From: an uncultured Atopobiaceae bacterium
Lineage (GTDB): Bacteria; Actinomycetota; Coriobacteriia; Coriobacteriales; Atopobiaceae
Direction of reading: 5' to 3'
Length of the DNA stretch: 7,733 bases
Assembly (NCBI GenBank): GCA_905235165.1
Contig: CAJOKK010000142.1
Span: 1 to 7,733, forward strand
Shown here: positions 6,398 to 7,733 of the stretch, piece after piece
How the letters are laid out: each line of letters opens with the position of its first letter
How positions within the stretch are numbered: position 1 is the first letter of the stretch
The notes under the pieces: model-generated
Seen by the model: the letters and a program-made list of their open reading frames with translations, nothing else
Database searches by the model: none
Told to the model about the DNA's origin: nothing
Made by a program: the position numbers and the translations under genes

Positions 6398-7106
6398 TTA
6401 GGCCTCCAGTCGAACGATGGCATAAGGCTCGCCATCGGTGTCGGAAAGTGCAACCGTCTCGGCCACACCGTCACGATATATGCGCGGGCAGATGATGTCA
6501 CCCAGACGGGCCTGCTGGCAATACTGCACGCAGATGCGCCTCCACGCCGTCCCGCTCGTGCTTGCCTGCTGAGCCATAAGCACATACTGCGCATTGTTGA
6601 CGTGCAAGTTCGTATCGAGATGCTGCTCGCTCACGACGATCCGCTTGCCGTCTTCCCAGCTACCCTCGCAGATGAGCTTGCGCTTTGTGTCGGGCATATC
6701 CAGGCGTGGCTCATCCGTTTTGAAGGCAAGCTCCGAATCGGGTATGCGAACGGGCCGCTGTTTCTCGCGATCGAAGACGAACCAGAGCGAGTCGGCACGC
6801 ACGAGCGTCTCGCCATCGGCCGTCTTGATACAGAAGTTGCGCGAGGCGAGCGTGCGCTTCATGTCATAGCACCAGGTACTGACCTGGATCTTCTCGCCAA
6901 AGCGGGGCATACGCTCGATCTCGATCTGCCAGGCAGCCAACCAAAAGCCAGGCGATTTTGATGTCACGCATATGCTCAAGGCCGAGGCCGAGCTCTTCGC
7001 ACTGAAAGGTCGAGCAGTCTTGCAGGTAGTTGACAAGACCAACGATGCTCAGATTTCCGTGCTCATCGCATTCGCTATAACGCACGGTCGACGTAAACGA
7101 GTACAT
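6398..7106 (-). pseudogene. Acyl-ACP thioesterase (FatA-type), interrupted by a +1 frameshift
   Basis: Two overlapping frames together encode one FatA-type thioesterase, which releases fatty acids from acyl carrier protein. The N-terminal frame runs from ATG 7106 (AGGAG at 7113-7117, six bases upstream) through MYSFTSTVRYSECDEHGNL to IAWLL at residue 55. The remaining 180 residues, starting LAAWQIEIERMPRFGEK, are in another frame down to the TAA at 6398. Removing one C from CC at 6941-6942 joins them into IAWLLLAAWQIEI and gives 235 residues, near the normal family length. The catalytic block DTNLHVNN (Asp164, Asn166, His168 in the joined protein) is intact, and no other lesion is seen. An isolated single-base shift in otherwise healthy sequence fits either a sequencing error or a very recent mutation; programmed shifting is less likely. 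It lies 42 bases after the HD gene and five before the Nudix gene. Confidence 0.88.
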
Positions 7107-7148
7107 GCTCGTCTCCTCGTGATTCACGTAGGTATTGATGCGGTGTTG

Positions 7149-7634
7149 CTAGGGGCGACTTTTGCTGTGGCCAAAACGATACCCGACCACGAACTCGCGG
7201 ACGGCACAGATCTTATCAGCCGCGCTCACGAGCCAACCCTCGCGGGTGTGGGGTGGCTTGGGATTGAGCGGAAACATATGGTGAGCGATGACGTCTCGCT
7301 CAATCTCGGTGAGGTCGGGAAAGTCGCGCTCGGCATTTCTGAGCGCATGGCGCGGATGGGTGAAGCCGTGCCAGCGATCAGGGGCCTGCTTGGAGTCGTG
7401 CCAGTCGTAGAGGAAGTAGTCGTGCAGGATACCGCCACGAACCAAGGAGCGTTGGTCAACGCGCAGGTGCAGGAGATCCGCCAGGCGAAGCGCACAGTGA
7501 GCAACGTCGATGGTATGGTCGAGCGTAGTGGTTGACCCGTGCTGGACAAAGACAGCCATCTGTTGCACGTTGTCAGACTCAAGGATGTCTTGGGCCAGCT
7601 GATCGAAGTTCTGTAGAACCTTAGTGCGTGACAT
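7149..7634 (-). CDS. HD-domain protein, probable metal-dependent phosphohydrolase
   Basis: A 161-residue soluble protein with the HD-domain pattern: His40 and His46 in LDHTIDVAH, the His71-Asp72 pair in GGILHDYFLYDW, His118-His119 in DVIAHHMFPL, and Asp140 in VSAADKICA. These are metal ligands in HD phosphohydrolases, which act on nucleotides or other phosphate esters. Nothing here identifies the substrate, and no extra domain is present. The ATG at 7634 follows a strong AAGGAGG (7638-7644) by three bases. It is the first gene of a likely three-gene operon with the thioesterase (42 bases on) and the Nudix hydrolase. The C-terminal tail (GYRFGHSKSRP) is short and basic. The fold is confident; the function is unknown. 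Confidence 0.86.
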   Translation of the reverse strand: MSRTKVLQNFDQLAQDILESDNVQQMAVFVQHGSTTTLDHTIDVAHCALRLADLLHLRVDQRSLVRGGILHDYFLYDWHDSKQAPDRWHGFTHPRHALRNAERDFPDLTEIERDVIAHHMFPLNPKPPHTREGWLVSAADKICAVREFVVGYRFGHSKSRP

Positions 7635-7657
7635 GATCCTCCTTTTTGCTTAGGAGA

Positions 7658-7663
7658 ACTATA
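7658..7663 (-). promoter_or_regulatory. Candidate -10 box for the HD-thioesterase-Nudix operon
   Basis: TATAGT on the minus strand, about 24 bases before the ATG of the HD gene, leaving room for a short leader containing AAGGAGG. No good -35 hexamer is seen at 16-18 bases, though TTGGG lies just upstream of the box. The rest of 7664-7733 holds no gene I can recognise. Confidence 0.3.
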
Positions 7664-7733
7664 CCCAAGACGGCTATTCTTACTGTCCTTTCGCTCCCGC
7701 TCCAAATCAGCTACAAATCACGCAGAACGAGCT

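Overview
The window is GC-rich and densely coded, and consists mostly of ordinary bacterial housekeeping genes. Nearly all lie on the minus strand, with tight spacing, Shine-Dalgarno sites of the AAGGAGG/GGAG type and mixed ATG/GTG starts. The gene set (exonuclease VII, an RNase D with HRDC domain, a YugP-type membrane zinc peptidase, a FatA-type acyl-ACP thioesterase and an HdeD/DUF308 membrane protein) together with high GC suggests a high-GC Gram-positive anaerobe. My best guess is Coriobacteriia (Olsenella/Collinsella/Atopobium relatives). That placement is inference from gene content and style; no marker gene is present.

Layout, left to right. Positions 1-96 hold two tandem copies of a 52-base palindromic (hairpin) unit directly after the stop of a HIT-family hydrolase gene. 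Positions 95-2821 (minus strand) form a compact operon read in the order YugP-like zinc metallopeptidase, xseA, xseB, HIT protein: the first junction has one base between stop and start, and the xseB ribosome-binding site abuts the xseA stop. Positions 2890-4026 (minus) encode RNase D. Positions 4027-4156 are a divergent control region carrying a small direct/inverted repeat. Positions 4157-5083 (plus) encode a lipid kinase of the diacylglycerol kinase family, the only plus-strand gene. A strong hairpin at 5114-5152 separates it from the convergent DUF308 membrane protein gene (5178-5840, minus). Positions 5976-7634 (minus) form a second likely operon read as HD-domain hydrolase, acyl-ACP thioesterase, Nudix hydrolase.

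Functionally, exonuclease VII (both subunits) and RNase D serve DNA repair and RNA maturation. The HIT and Nudix proteins clean up nucleotide derivatives. The lipid kinase and thioesterase touch phospholipid and fatty-acid metabolism. The metallopeptidase and DUF308 protein act in the membrane.

The most notable observations are the apparent +1 frameshift that splits the thioesterase near 6941, and the tandem hairpin repeat at the left edge. I found no mobile element, CRISPR array, RNA gene or convincing novel system.
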